64,000 nt of DNA from JAEVLT01 sp044598425 (GTDB taxonomy: Bacteria; Bacillota; Bacilli; Bacillales; Cytobacillaceae). The stretch is taken from NCBI GenBank assembly GCA_044598425.1, contig CP172536.1:3286001-3350000 (forward strand), read 5' to 3'. Numbering within the stretch: position 1 is the first letter of the stretch; the number at the start of each line of letters is the position of its first letter. The position numbers and the translations under genes are program-made. This document shows positions 28,501 to 37,361 of the stretch, piece by piece. Below the pieces are notes generated by a model. It was not told the origin of the DNA. It saw nothing but the letters and a program-made list of their open reading frames with translations, and did no database searches.

Positions 28501-28801
28501 TCAATCAGGCGTTTCCAAAGTAGATGTTTTAGTTGACGGGAAAAATATTGGCACTGCTGAGTATGGTCTTTCCCGACCCGATGTCCAAAAAGTCTTCCCG
28601 GATTACCAAAATGCTAATTCTGGTTATCAATATACCTTAAATACTAAAAATTTATCTGATGGCCAACACACACTTACCATTCAAGAAACCGGTGCGGATG
28701 GCACTATCACCGCTCTGAGCAATATAATAATAACTGTTCAAAACTTCATTGCAAAAGGAACCTCTGAAACACCTGCTGCAGGGGTTTACTCACTTAACTA
28801 A
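25547..28801 (+). CDS. Secreted subtilase with six C-terminal 109-residue repeat domains
   Basis: This 1,084-residue exoenzyme has, in order, a signal peptide (residues 1-33), an I9-type propeptide (about 38-98) and an S8 protease domain (about 125-395). The catalytic triad is Asp153 (AILDTGI), His183 (NGHGTH) and Ser341 (GSGTSQAAP), with oxyanion Asn274. From residue 415 six repeats of about 109 residues follow, each with GWFLD-GVSK-VLVDG-YG-RPDVQK-FPDYQN. The repeats alternate between two types (ABABAB). There is no LPXTG or membrane anchor, so wall binding through the repeats is likely but unproved. The same repeat occurs in the glucosaminidase next door. Confidence 0.92.
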   Translation: MKPKFLTKMLVSVLGLSVFLIIGISFPIKMKAQGNETQQVLVVYKNNQGKETVINKSQKVEKQFQSVPAISVKLTQQAITELNKNPNVAYMEPNVKFKISDNQLKPYKIRSNLDTTASTIPSEESQWDLQASNSPTAWQEGITGKGVKVAILDTGIATHPDLTIEGGISMVSYTNSYSDDNGHGTHIAGIVGAKHNGIGMVGVSPDAQLYAVKVLDNLGEGNLSDILSGLDWAISNHMNIINLSLGTDVDSQLFHDMVDKAYNNGIFVVSASGNSGNAQGTGDNVSYPAKYSHALSISAVDINMVRASFSSTGSKIDFSAGGVNVVSTYLNNNYAIGSGTSQAAPHVTGLLALLKQKYPTKTNDELFAILKSYAKDLGTAGKDTWYGYGFAQFQATNLPSNTNVTPPATGTSLPPKGYIDTPSNGATINGNSTIHGWFLDMSGVSKIEVLVDGKAAGVAQYGSYRPDVQKAFPDYQNANAGYQFTLNTRTISNGTHSLTIRETGNNGNSTVLSSIKVNISNLPKIGNIDTPVNGSTITGNSIVKGWFLDQTGVSKVDVLVDGKNIGTAEYGLSRPDVQKVFPDYQNANSGFQYTLNTKNISDGQHTLIVQETGIDGTTTVLNSIKINVLNFPTKGYIDTPTEGATINGDVNVNGWFLDMSGVSKVEVLVDGKATGVAQYGSYRPDVQKIFPDYQNANAGYQFTLNTRTLSNGSHSLTIRETGNNGNSTVLSSIKVNISNLPKIGTIDTPANGSTITGNSIVKGWFLDHTGVSKVDVLVDGKNIGTAEYGLSRPDVQKVFPDYQNANSGFQYTLNTKNISDGQHTLTVQETGIDGTTTVLNSIKINVLNFPTKGYIDTPTEGATINGDVNVNGWFLDVSGVSKVEVLVDGKSIGEAKYGSYRPDVQKIFPDYQNANAGYQFMLNTRTLSNGSHSLTIRETGNNGISTVLSSIKVNISNLPKIGTIDTPINNSMITGNSVVKGWFLDQSGVSKVDVLVDGKNIGTAEYGLSRPDVQKVFPDYQNANSGYQYTLNTKNLSDGQHTLTIQETGADGTITALSNIIITVQNFIAKGTSETPAAGVYSLN

Positions 28802-28806
28802 ATAAT

Positions 28807-28850
28807 AAAATAATCCCCACATGTTCCATAAAGGTGGGGATTATTTTATA
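28807..28850 (+). terminator. Intrinsic terminator of the subtilase gene
   Basis: AAAATAATCCCCAC pairs with GTGGGGATTATTTT, just after the stop. Confidence 0.85.
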
Positions 28851-28965
28851 CTTCCTTTAAACTATGAAACCCGCAAAGATCCTCTATTGCTAACGGATAA
28901 GTACTTGGTATAGCAGTTAAAAAAGGATACTAAATATGTTTTGTAGCAGCAAAAAACTAAAAATG

Positions 28966-29010
28966 AGAAAAAAAGAGAACTCTCATTTATAAAATGAGTA
29001 ATTCTCCTTT
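28966..29010 (-). terminator. Intrinsic terminator of the glucosaminidase gene
   Basis: On the minus strand, GAGAATTACTCATTT and AATGAGAGTTCTC form a stem followed by seven T residues. Confidence 0.85.
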
Positions 29011-29026
29011 ATGCCTAAGACAATTT

Positions 29027-31738
29027 CTATGGATTAAAAGCAATTCCTCCTCCATACAACCATCCTGCTTGCCCGTTAACCAAAACTCTATACCAACGTT
29101 TATCATAAGGTTCCTGATCGTCAGGATTATATTTAACATCAGTATTATAACCTAAAACTTTTACAGCGGTTCCTAGTGGCAAATACCTAATAACAGTTGA
29201 AGTCGAAATGTACGGAAGAGTTCTTAATGTTAAACCACTCGTCATTACTGTAGCATTCGTATCATTAGTATAATTGATCACAATGTCAGTTGGATACGGT
29301 TGCCCTGCTGGTATATCTCTACCAAAGGTTGATGGAGCAACGGATGATCCAGGCAAAATTCCGGCTTGAGAATAAGCAACAGGGTCAAAAGGTTTCATAG
29401 ATTGCATAAGATTTGCAATCCCGTTTGCCCAATTTTTATCTGTGGCATATTTTACATTCATTCCGGTTAAGTTTGGACCATTATAATAACTTCCATCGGC
29501 ATTTAAATAGTCTTTCCTTACAATATATGCCTCAAAATTAATACTGTCGGCTCCTGTAGGAAAATAATATCCAGCTGTAAATGGCGCAACATCATACGCT
29601 CCATAACCAAACAAATTATGTTTGTACGTTCTTAGATTTGAACCTCCCCAGCCAGTTTCCCAAATTGCATGAGCTACTAGATATTGGGCATTAACACCGT
29701 ATTTATTTTGTGCGTCTATAAAATTTTGAGCATAATTCTTGAGAGGGCTATCCGGCCGTTTCTGATTGAAAAAATTAATTATATCATTTGCTGTAATATT
29801 TGCCGGTTTTCTCAGATCGATTTCAGTATAGGGATTTTCGTTATAAACAAATATAACATTAGAAAGTTCATAAGTAGATCCACTGGTTCCTGTTTCCTTA
29901 ACAGTTAGAGTATGTTTTCCTTCAGATAACCTTAATGTATCAATGGAATATTGAAATCCCGAATTTTTATTATTATATGCAGGATACACGTTTGCTACAT
30001 CTGGTCGGAAACTCCCATATTGAGCAGCTCCCATATATGCTCCATCCACAAAGATTTCAACCTTAGAAACATCACTTCCATCTAAAAACCAGCCTTTTAC
30101 ATCAATCGTACCTTTAATTGTTGAATTTGCCTTAGGATTATCAATATCACCTTTTGCCGGCAAATTTTGAACATTGATTATTTGGTTACCAATTACTGAG
30201 GTTGTTCCATCATTTCCGATCTCTTTAACCGTTATGGTATGTGAACCGTTTTTTAAATTTTTTGCGTTAAGAGTATACTGGTAACCTGCGTTTGCATTTT
30301 GATATTCTGGAAAGACTGACTTAACATCTGGACGTGCAAGCCCATATTGCGCAGCTCCCACAGTAATACCATCGACCAGTACTTCAATTTTTTTTACTCC
30401 ATTACCATCCAAAGACCACCCTTTTATAATGGTGTCCCCTTGAATTGTAGCACCATTAGTTGGAGCATCAATAGAACCTCTCGATTGTAAATTTTTTACA
30501 TTAACAGTCTGGGTGCCGATTATTGTTGATTCCCCATTGATTCCTGTCTCTCTAACCATAATTGAATGTTGTCCATTTGTTAATTTTGTGGTATCAAGAC
30601 TGTACAGAAATCCAGAGTTCGAATTATTATATTTTGGAAACACTCTAGCAACATCAGGACGATTCGAGCCATACTTTGCTATACCGGAGACTTTCCCATC
30701 TACCAAAATTTCAACTTTAGACAATCCATAATCATCTAATGCCCATCCTCTTACTTCAATGGTACCGTTCACTACAGCATTATTGACAGGATTATCAACA
30801 TTTCCTAATGTTTTTAAATTCTCAATATTTATGATTTGATTTATTTTTGATTCAATTCCATTATTTCCAGTTTCACGTACAGTGAGAGTGTGTGCGCCGT
30901 TTGTAATTTGTGCAGTATCTAATGTATACAAAAAGCCAGAATTTGCATTTTGATAGTTAGGAAAAACTTTTTGTACATCATTGCGATTTTTTCCATACTC
31001 CGCCTGCCCTACACTTTTACCATCAAGTAAAATTTCAATTTTCGACACACCGCTTCCATCCAAAAACCAACCTCTTACATTGCTCTTTCCTTTAATGGTT
31101 ACTCCAGACGCAGGCTCATCAACGTATCCTCTCGCAGGCAAGTTTTGTATTGTAAGAATTTTACTACTGAGAGTTGTTGTGGTTCCATTTTGTGCTGTCT
31201 CCCTGATAGTTAAAGAATGGAGACCATTAGTTAAATTCCTAGTATCAAGTAAATAATGATAACCTGAAGCAAGATTTTGATATTGCGGGAATACCTTATT
31301 TACATCTGTGCGGATATTTCCATATTGCGCTGTTCCAGCAAGGTTCCCATCGATTAAAACTTCAATCTTTGATACACCGATTACGTCTAAAAACCAACCT
31401 CTCACCGGGATGATCCCTTCAACAATAGAATTATCACCAGGTGTATCAATATATCCCTTTGTCGGGAGGTTTTCGATATTAACTTCTATACTATTAAGCA
31501 AAGATATATTCCCGTTGGCAGAAGTTTCTCTAATTGTTAGTGTGTGCTTCCCGTTGGTAAATTTAGTTGTATCAAGGGTATATTGAAACCCTGAATTTAA
31601 ATTTTGATATGCTGGAAAAGCATTTTTTACATCAGGACGGGAGATTCCGTACTTTGCATCACCAATACTTTTCCCATCAATCATAATCTCTACCTTGGAG
31701 ACCCCACTTCCATCTAAAAACCAACCTGTAACATTCAT
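29027..31738 (-). CDS. Repeat-domain glucosaminidase with SH3-like C-terminus
   Basis: This is a peptidoglycan hydrolase of the GH73-like glucosaminidase type. The listed frame has 903 residues: five complete copies and most of a sixth of the GWFLD/VDG/RPDV repeat also found in the subtilase (residues 1-630), then the glucosaminidase domain (about 640-800; LVAHAIWETGWGGSN holds the catalytic Glu, then HNLFGYGAYD), then a bacterial SH3 domain ending GWLYGGG. The only ATG falls inside the first repeat. The same frame continues upstream through a clean signal peptide but without any ATG, GTG or TTG, so the true start is uncommon or lost. Confidence 0.88.
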   Translation of the reverse strand: MNVTGWFLDGSGVSKVEIMIDGKSIGDAKYGISRPDVKNAFPAYQNLNSGFQYTLDTTKFTNGKHTLTIRETSANGNISLLNSIEVNIENLPTKGYIDTPGDNSIVEGIIPVRGWFLDVIGVSKIEVLIDGNLAGTAQYGNIRTDVNKVFPQYQNLASGYHYLLDTRNLTNGLHSLTIRETAQNGTTTTLSSKILTIQNLPARGYVDEPASGVTIKGKSNVRGWFLDGSGVSKIEILLDGKSVGQAEYGKNRNDVQKVFPNYQNANSGFLYTLDTAQITNGAHTLTVRETGNNGIESKINQIINIENLKTLGNVDNPVNNAVVNGTIEVRGWALDDYGLSKVEILVDGKVSGIAKYGSNRPDVARVFPKYNNSNSGFLYSLDTTKLTNGQHSIMVRETGINGESTIIGTQTVNVKNLQSRGSIDAPTNGATIQGDTIIKGWSLDGNGVKKIEVLVDGITVGAAQYGLARPDVKSVFPEYQNANAGYQYTLNAKNLKNGSHTITVKEIGNDGTTSVIGNQIINVQNLPAKGDIDNPKANSTIKGTIDVKGWFLDGSDVSKVEIFVDGAYMGAAQYGSFRPDVANVYPAYNNKNSGFQYSIDTLRLSEGKHTLTVKETGTSGSTYELSNVIFVYNENPYTEIDLRKPANITANDIINFFNQKRPDSPLKNYAQNFIDAQNKYGVNAQYLVAHAIWETGWGGSNLRTYKHNLFGYGAYDVAPFTAGYYFPTGADSINFEAYIVRKDYLNADGSYYNGPNLTGMNVKYATDKNWANGIANLMQSMKPFDPVAYSQAGILPGSSVAPSTFGRDIPAGQPYPTDIVINYTNDTNATVMTSGLTLRTLPYISTSTVIRYLPLGTAVKVLGYNTDVKYNPDDQEPYDKRWYRVLVNGQAGWLYGGGIAFNP

Positions 31739-31891
31739 ATATCCTTTTACAGTAGAACCATGTGCAGGGCCGTCAACATAACCTTTTGCTGGAAGATTTG
31801 CTTGCTCTGCAAAAGTATTGACATCATTTAAATTAAGAAAGATAGTAATAAAGGATATAAGAAATAATATAATACTAATTCTATTTTTTAT
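31739..31891 (-). other. In-frame signal peptide of the glucosaminidase, lacking a normal start codon
   Basis: The 51 codons upstream of the ATG at 31738 are open and encode IKNRISIILFLISFITIF, a hydrophobic export signal, then an FAEQ cleavage site and the missing start of repeat 1 (AKGYVDGPAHG). A run of seven G, an ideal ribosome site, lies six bases before an ATA codon at 31891. An ATG at 31896 is one base out of frame and meets a stop after two codons. One added T there would restore M-F-I-K-N-R. So this is either a rare ATA start, a real one-base loss, or a sequencing error. Confidence 0.75.
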
Positions 31892-32259
31892 AACATTCCC
31901 CCCCTAATTTTTGCATAATCTCTAAATTTGTCGAAAGCACACTCTAAATATAGCAAAATATGTCTTAGTAAACAATTTAAAATTAGTATCTTTTTGTAAG
32001 TCAAAAGTCCAATTTTTCTAAATAAAATAGGTTTAAATCCATACTAAATTAAAAATAACAAAACAAAAACAATGTTTCCTCTATAATTTCAAAAATTCAT
32101 TTTTTGGTAGTCAAAATTGGGATAATCAAATAAATAAAGTACACTACTTATTCTACTATTTTCAAAAAAATATTTATGTTTAAACTTAGCTATTATGCTA
32201 AAATATTTATTATCTATGTTTCTATGGTATTAAAAATTTAATTTATAGGGTGTGTGATA
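31892..32259. other. AT-rich divergent control region of the glucosaminidase and amidase genes
   Basis: About 360 bp, over 75% A+T by eye, separate two divergent wall-hydrolase genes. No gene or repeat is visible. Several TATAAT-like boxes exist, but none can be singled out. Confidence 0.4.
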
Positions 32260-34818
32260 ATGCGAAGGAAATTTTTATTAATCGTTACTACGCTTTTGCT
32301 ACTAATGGGTTTAATATCCCTTTCAAATGTAAGTGTTGCTTTTGCACAAGGTAGTGTTTCAAGTCCACAGTCAGCAGCAGGTAATCCTTCTGTTAACTAT
32401 GCTACTCATGTACAAGACATTGGCTGGCAAAACCCTGTTTCTGATGGAGAAATGTCAGGTACAGAAGGACAAGCAAAACGTTTAGAAAGTATTAAAATTT
32501 CAGTTAATAATGTACAAGATTTGGGTGTAAAATACTCCACTCACGTACAAGACTACGGTTGGTTAGATTATATTTCTGACGGCAAAGAAAGTGGAACAAC
32601 AGGGCAAGCAAAACGCTTAGAAGCTATTAAAATCGAATTGACTGGCGGACAAGCTGCAAACTATGATATTTATTACCGTGTTCATGCAGAAAGTTATGGT
32701 TGGATGGGCTGGGTAAAGAATGGTGAGTTAGCAGGAACCACTGGTCAATCAAAACGTTTGGAAGCTATTGAGATTATGATTGTAGCTAAAGGAGCCACTC
32801 CGCCTGTTAATAACTCTTCTAAAGCGATAGAAAAACCGACCATTTTAGATCCTTCAGTAACATATCGAACCCACGTACAAGATTATGGTTGGTTAGATCC
32901 AGTATCAAATGGGAAATTAAGCGGAAAAGATGATCAAGGAAAACGGTTAGAAGCTATCCAGATTTCCTTAGAAAACGCTCCTTATTCGGGAGGAATTTCT
33001 TACAAAACCCATGTACAAGAGTATGGTTGGTTAAATAGTGTATCCGATGGATCAACTAGTGGTACAACCGGTGAAGGTAAACGAGCGGAAGCTATCCAAG
33101 TGAACTTAACTGGGGAACTGGCAAACCATTACGATGTTTATTATCGTGTTCACTCCCAAGATTTTGGTTGGTTAGGTTGGGCAAAAAATGGTGAATCTGC
33201 AGGTACAGAGGGGCTATCTAAACAACTGGAGGCAATTGAGATTGTTTTAGTGAAAAAGAATGGTGCTGCTCCTGGCTCAACAGATAAACCATTTCTTACA
33301 AAACCCTCTGTGGTTTATTCATCAAATGTTCAAGGTATTGGGTGGCAGGCTTTTGCTGCAGATGGAGCAACCAGTGGAACCGAAGGACAAGGAAAACGTT
33401 TAGAAGCAATCAAGATTAATTTGCAAAATACCCCATATATTGGAAATATCACCTATTCAACGTATGTACAAGATATTGGATGGGGAAATAATGTATCCAG
33501 TGGTGATGTATCTGGTACTGTTGGACAAGGAAAGCGATTGGAAGCAATTAAAATAGGTTTAGCTGGTGATCTAGCAAACTATTACGATGTTTATTACCGT
33601 GTACACTCGCAAACGTTTGGTTGGTTAGGTTGGGCAAAAAATGGTGAATCTGCAGGTACAGAGGGACTATCTACACGATTGGAAGCAATTGAGATTGCAT
33701 TAGTCGAAAAAGGTGGAAAAGCTCCTGGTTCAACAAATAAACCATTTATTACAAAACCATCTGTCGTTTATTCATCGCAAGTTCAAGATATCGGATGGCA
33801 AGATTTTGCAGCAGATGGAACAACTAGCGGAACAGAGGGGCAAGCGAAACGTTTAGAAGCAATTAAGATTAATTTACAAAATGCTCCTTATAGTGGTGGT
33901 ATCACATATTCATCGCATGTCCAAGATTACGGCTGGTTAAATAATGTATCCAATGGTGCTGTATCTGGTACTGTTGGACAAAGCAAACGAATGGAAGCCA
34001 TTAATATCAATTTAACTGGTGATCTAGCAAATTACTTTGATATTTATTATCGTGTTCATATCGAATCATATGGTTGGTTAGGATGGACAAAAAACGGGAT
34101 GAACGCTGGCTCAGTAGGGCTTTCAAAACGAATAGAAGCTATTGAAATCAAGTTAGTTCCTAAAGGTCTTGGAGAATCAGTCAATACAGAAATGGCATTC
34201 AAGCAACAGATACTCAAGCAACCATTGAAAGTATTCCTAGATCCAGGCCATGGTGGTTCTGATCCGGGAGCAACGTCCGGGGTATATCATGAGGCCGATT
34301 TGAACTTGGCTGTTGCAAAAAAAGTTCAATCACTGTTATTAACCCGCGGCTATACAGTATATATGTCCCGCAATACAGATACATTTGTATCGTTGCTTAA
34401 CCGTTCTCAAATGGCAAATGATTTGCATGCAGATATTTTCGTCAGTATTCATACTAACTCAACAGGAACTGAAACAACTTCTGCTAATGGAATTGAATCT
34501 TACTACTACCAATATGATCCAGGATACCCTTCAAAAATAAATGCTGGAACCGATACGAATCCAGATAGAATTGCAAAGAGTGTAGCACTTGCCAACTTAA
34601 TTCGTAAAAATTTGGTTGAGTATTCGGGAGCAAATGATCGAGGGACTGCTGGAGAAACATTTTCAGTCGTGCGTGAATCGGCAATGCCAGCAACATTACT
34701 AGAGCTTGGTTTTATTAATAATTATACCGAAAGGCAAAAATTGTTTACAGATTATTATCAAAATACTTTGGCAAAAGCAATTGCTGACGGGATTGATGAG
34801 TACTTTAAAATATATTAA
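32260..34818 (+). CDS. Secreted N-acetylmuramoyl-L-alanine amidase with twelve tryptophan (hydrophobic-W) repeats
   Basis: This zinc amidase cuts the bond between MurNAc and the stem peptide. The ATG gives 852 residues from MRRKFLLIVTTLL, with a signal peptide to about residue 30. Residues 45-635 carry twelve GW-x-W-type repeats (for example HVQDYGWLDPVSNG...KRLEAIQI) in four sets of three. The C-terminal Amidase_3 domain has zinc ligands in FLDPGHGGSDPG, HEADLN and SIHTN, and the catalytic Glu in LLELGFIN. An upstream GTG adds two codons only. The repeats probably bind the wall or a carbohydrate. Confidence 0.93.
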   Translation: MRRKFLLIVTTLLLLMGLISLSNVSVAFAQGSVSSPQSAAGNPSVNYATHVQDIGWQNPVSDGEMSGTEGQAKRLESIKISVNNVQDLGVKYSTHVQDYGWLDYISDGKESGTTGQAKRLEAIKIELTGGQAANYDIYYRVHAESYGWMGWVKNGELAGTTGQSKRLEAIEIMIVAKGATPPVNNSSKAIEKPTILDPSVTYRTHVQDYGWLDPVSNGKLSGKDDQGKRLEAIQISLENAPYSGGISYKTHVQEYGWLNSVSDGSTSGTTGEGKRAEAIQVNLTGELANHYDVYYRVHSQDFGWLGWAKNGESAGTEGLSKQLEAIEIVLVKKNGAAPGSTDKPFLTKPSVVYSSNVQGIGWQAFAADGATSGTEGQGKRLEAIKINLQNTPYIGNITYSTYVQDIGWGNNVSSGDVSGTVGQGKRLEAIKIGLAGDLANYYDVYYRVHSQTFGWLGWAKNGESAGTEGLSTRLEAIEIALVEKGGKAPGSTNKPFITKPSVVYSSQVQDIGWQDFAADGTTSGTEGQAKRLEAIKINLQNAPYSGGITYSSHVQDYGWLNNVSNGAVSGTVGQSKRMEAININLTGDLANYFDIYYRVHIESYGWLGWTKNGMNAGSVGLSKRIEAIEIKLVPKGLGESVNTEMAFKQQILKQPLKVFLDPGHGGSDPGATSGVYHEADLNLAVAKKVQSLLLTRGYTVYMSRNTDTFVSLLNRSQMANDLHADIFVSIHTNSTGTETTSANGIESYYYQYDPGYPSKINAGTDTNPDRIAKSVALANLIRKNLVEYSGANDRGTAGETFSVVRESAMPATLLELGFINNYTERQKLFTDYYQNTLAKAIADGIDEYFKIY

Positions 34819-34869
34819 TTAACTACTCTCACTAGTTATGATAAAAATGGAAAAATGAATAAAGTTTTA

Positions 34870-34906
34870 GACTAGAAATCAAAAGTAGATTTCTAGTCTT
34901 TTTTTA
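34870..34906 (+). terminator. Intrinsic terminator of the amidase gene
   Basis: GACTAGAAATC and GATTTCTAGTC form an 11-bp stem followed by seven T residues. Confidence 0.9.
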
Positions 34907-35146
34907 AAATTAATCTTTATAAGTTTTGGGATACCATTTATATAAACATCTGGCTTTGTTTCATAACTATTTTTTCATTTACATGAAGGTGGTGAATAAT
35001 AGTTAAAAGGAAAATATGATTATTAACGATTTTTGTATTTTTGATATCCACTAGCGGGTATTTTATAATAAAATGATTCAGTGGGTTTGTAATAGCTTAG
35101 AATGTACGAAAGTAGTTCATATCATAAGGAGTAACCTAATAAAAAT
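34907..35146. other. Intergenic region before the flippase gene
   Basis: AT-rich, no gene seen. A good AAGGAG site lies 15 bp before the wzx ATG, which is farther than usual. Confidence 0.4.
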
Positions 35147-36427
35147 ATGTCGACAAAAAAACGATTGCTAACCAACTTTATTTCCTTGGCGACCATGCAG
35201 GGATTGAATTTCATTCTTCCTTTAGTCTCACTACCTTATTTATTGACGATAGTCGGGCCAAGCAAGTTTGGACTCATCAGCACTGCCCAGGCATTCATTC
35301 AATATTTTATTCTTTTTACAGACTATGGTTTTAACCTAGTTGCTACCAGAGATATTTCTATTGCAAGAGATGACAAAAAACAACTTTCTGTTATCTTCTC
35401 TACGGTTATGCTCATCCGCCTTCTGTTATTGGCCTTCAGCTTTCTTGTCTTGATGATAATCGTCTCTTTCATTCCGAAGTTCCAGCATGACAGCGCCATT
35501 TATTATTTAACCTTTGGAATGGCAATTGGAAATGTGCTGTTCCCTGTCTGGTTCTTCCAAGGAATGGAACACATGAGAGTCATCTCAATTCTAAATATTA
35601 TTTCAAAATCTATTTTTACCATCGGCATTTTTGTGTTTGTAAAAGGGCCATCTGAATACTTGAATGTCGCGATTTTAAATTCCCTAGGTTATATTTCAAT
35701 TGGGCTAATTGGACTATATTTAGTCATTTTCCGTTATAAAGTTAAGGTGATCAAACCATCAAAAGATCAAATTGTTCATCAATTAAAAGAAGGTTGGGAT
35801 ATTTTCGTTTCAAATATTGTTACAAGTCTATATACAAACAGTAATATTTTCGTCTTAAGTTTCTTTGCAAGCAATAAAATTGTCGGATATTATGCCAGCG
35901 CAGATAAAATTATCAAAGCAGTTTCCAGTGTAATTGGACCGCTCATTCAAACTGTATACCCGTTCTTAAGCAAAGCCCTGCAGGAATCCAAGGAAAAGGC
36001 TGTCTCGATTATCAACAAAATATTTATCCTAATTACTGTCAGCATGGGAATCCTGGCTCTAATCGTCGGTCTATTTGCTGAGCAATTAGTCAATATCTTA
36101 GGCGCCAAATATAATGATTCCATTCCTTTGCTGCAAATCATGGCTGTGCTACCGCTAATCCTTGGTTGGGCAAATGTATTTGGAATCTTGACGATGATTA
36201 ATTTTGATTATAAGCGGCAATTATCACGTGTCTACATTTTTGCAAGTATTCTAAGTATCATCTTAATGGCTGTGCTTATTCCAAGCTTTAAACAATATGG
36301 AACTGCTTGGAATGCCGTTCTAACCGAAGGATTTGCCACCATATTGATGGCCATTTTCCTATGGAAAAAAGGGATTCATGTTTGGAGATGGAATAGAAGG
36401 AAGGAATTTGATTATGGAAGAAACTAA
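35147..36427 (+). CDS. Wzx-type polysaccharide flippase
   Basis: Flippases of the MATE/oligosaccharidyl-lipid superfamily move lipid-linked repeat units across the membrane. The 426-residue protein has 12 or so hydrophobic segments and starts MSTKKRLLTNFISLATMQGL, with LPYLLTIVGPSKFGLIS typical of the family. It sits before a glycosyltransferase, which it overlaps by 14 bp. It completes the Wzx/Wzy set with the polymerase at 21740-23083, though on the other strand and 12 kb away. The ATG lies 15 bases after an AAGGAG site; I see no better start. Confidence 0.9.
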   Translation: MSTKKRLLTNFISLATMQGLNFILPLVSLPYLLTIVGPSKFGLISTAQAFIQYFILFTDYGFNLVATRDISIARDDKKQLSVIFSTVMLIRLLLLAFSFLVLMIIVSFIPKFQHDSAIYYLTFGMAIGNVLFPVWFFQGMEHMRVISILNIISKSIFTIGIFVFVKGPSEYLNVAILNSLGYISIGLIGLYLVIFRYKVKVIKPSKDQIVHQLKEGWDIFVSNIVTSLYTNSNIFVLSFFASNKIVGYYASADKIIKAVSSVIGPLIQTVYPFLSKALQESKEKAVSIINKIFILITVSMGILALIVGLFAEQLVNILGAKYNDSIPLLQIMAVLPLILGWANVFGILTMINFDYKRQLSRVYIFASILSIILMAVLIPSFKQYGTAWNAVLTEGFATILMAIFLWKKGIHVWRWNRRKEFDYGRN

Positions 36428-37307
36428 AATCGCCTCAATCATGGTCACCTATAACCCGGATTCCGATGTCATTCAAAATGCTAGAGCAATCAACAGTTCT
36501 TGTGAACATCTGGTAATCGTTGATAACGGTTCTAACCCCAAAGCAGTGGAATATTTAAAAAAGCTTGAGAATCAGGAAAACATCACGATTATCTATAATA
36601 AAAAAAATATGGGACTGGGGCATGCATTAAATCAAGGCATCCAGTTAATCGTGGATTCCAAGGAGTTAAAACAAATCGACTGGATTGCAACCTTTGACCA
36701 AGACAGCAAGATTCAGACTGACTATTTTACAAATATGCTTTTTGCCTATGAAAAGCACCCAAAGAAAGAAGAAGTGGCAATCCTTGCTCCAAATTGGGTT
36801 GAACAGAAAATTATAAACCAGGAGCAAACACAAACGAATAGCACCATGCCGCTCCAAGAGCAAAAAACGGTGATTACGTCGGGAAGCCTTGTTAAAAGGG
36901 AGATTTTTGAAAAGATTGGCTTGTTTGAGGAAGATTATTTTATTGATTTCTTGGATCATGAATTTTGTCTGCGGGCACGGAGCAAAGGTTATAAAATCTT
37001 TATTGTACCAAATGTGTCAATGGTGCATAATCTAGGCAATACCCATCAGCACAATCTACTTGGATCCACCGTCATGGCAACCAATCATAATTACATTAGG
37101 CGCTATTATATTACACGTAACCGAATATATACGTATCGAAAATTTTTCAAAACTGAAAAAGAGTGGATTAAAGAGGATTTTACCGCTACAGTGAAAGAGT
37201 TCCTTATCATTTTTCTTTTTGAAAAAGACAGACTTAAAAAGTTAAAAAGCATGATAGTCGGAACTTTTGATGCCTTAAGAGGAAAAAAAGGTCCTGGGAA
37301 ATTTTAA
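36414..37307 (+). CDS. Family-2 glycosyltransferase (rhamnosyltransferase-like)
   Basis: The 297-residue protein starts MEETKIASIMVTYNPD with AAGGAA upstream; twelve earlier codons are open but without a ribosome site. The donor site is LVIVDNGSNP near residue 31 and the metal site IATFDQDSKI near 92, as in WbbL-type rhamnosyltransferases. It overlaps wzx by 14 bp, so the two are coupled. A terminator follows. Sugar and linkage are unknown. Confidence 0.87.
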   Translation: MEETKIASIMVTYNPDSDVIQNARAINSSCEHLVIVDNGSNPKAVEYLKKLENQENITIIYNKKNMGLGHALNQGIQLIVDSKELKQIDWIATFDQDSKIQTDYFTNMLFAYEKHPKKEEVAILAPNWVEQKIINQEQTQTNSTMPLQEQKTVITSGSLVKREIFEKIGLFEEDYFIDFLDHEFCLRARSKGYKIFIVPNVSMVHNLGNTHQHNLLGSTVMATNHNYIRRYYITRNRIYTYRKFFKTEKEWIKEDFTATVKEFLIIFLFEKDRLKKLKSMIVGTFDALRGKKGPGKF

Positions 37308-37311
37308 AAAC

Positions 37312-37360
37312 AAAAAGCGAAAGCCAAAAGCATTACCTTAACCTTAGCTTTCGCTTTTTT
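37312..37360. terminator. Bidirectional terminator between convergent glycosyltransferases
   Basis: AAAAGCGAAAGC pairs with GCTTTCGCTTTT across a loop of about 25 bp. There are T runs on the plus strand and A (T on minus) before it, so it can serve both genes. Confidence 0.8.
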
Positions 37361-37361
37361 A

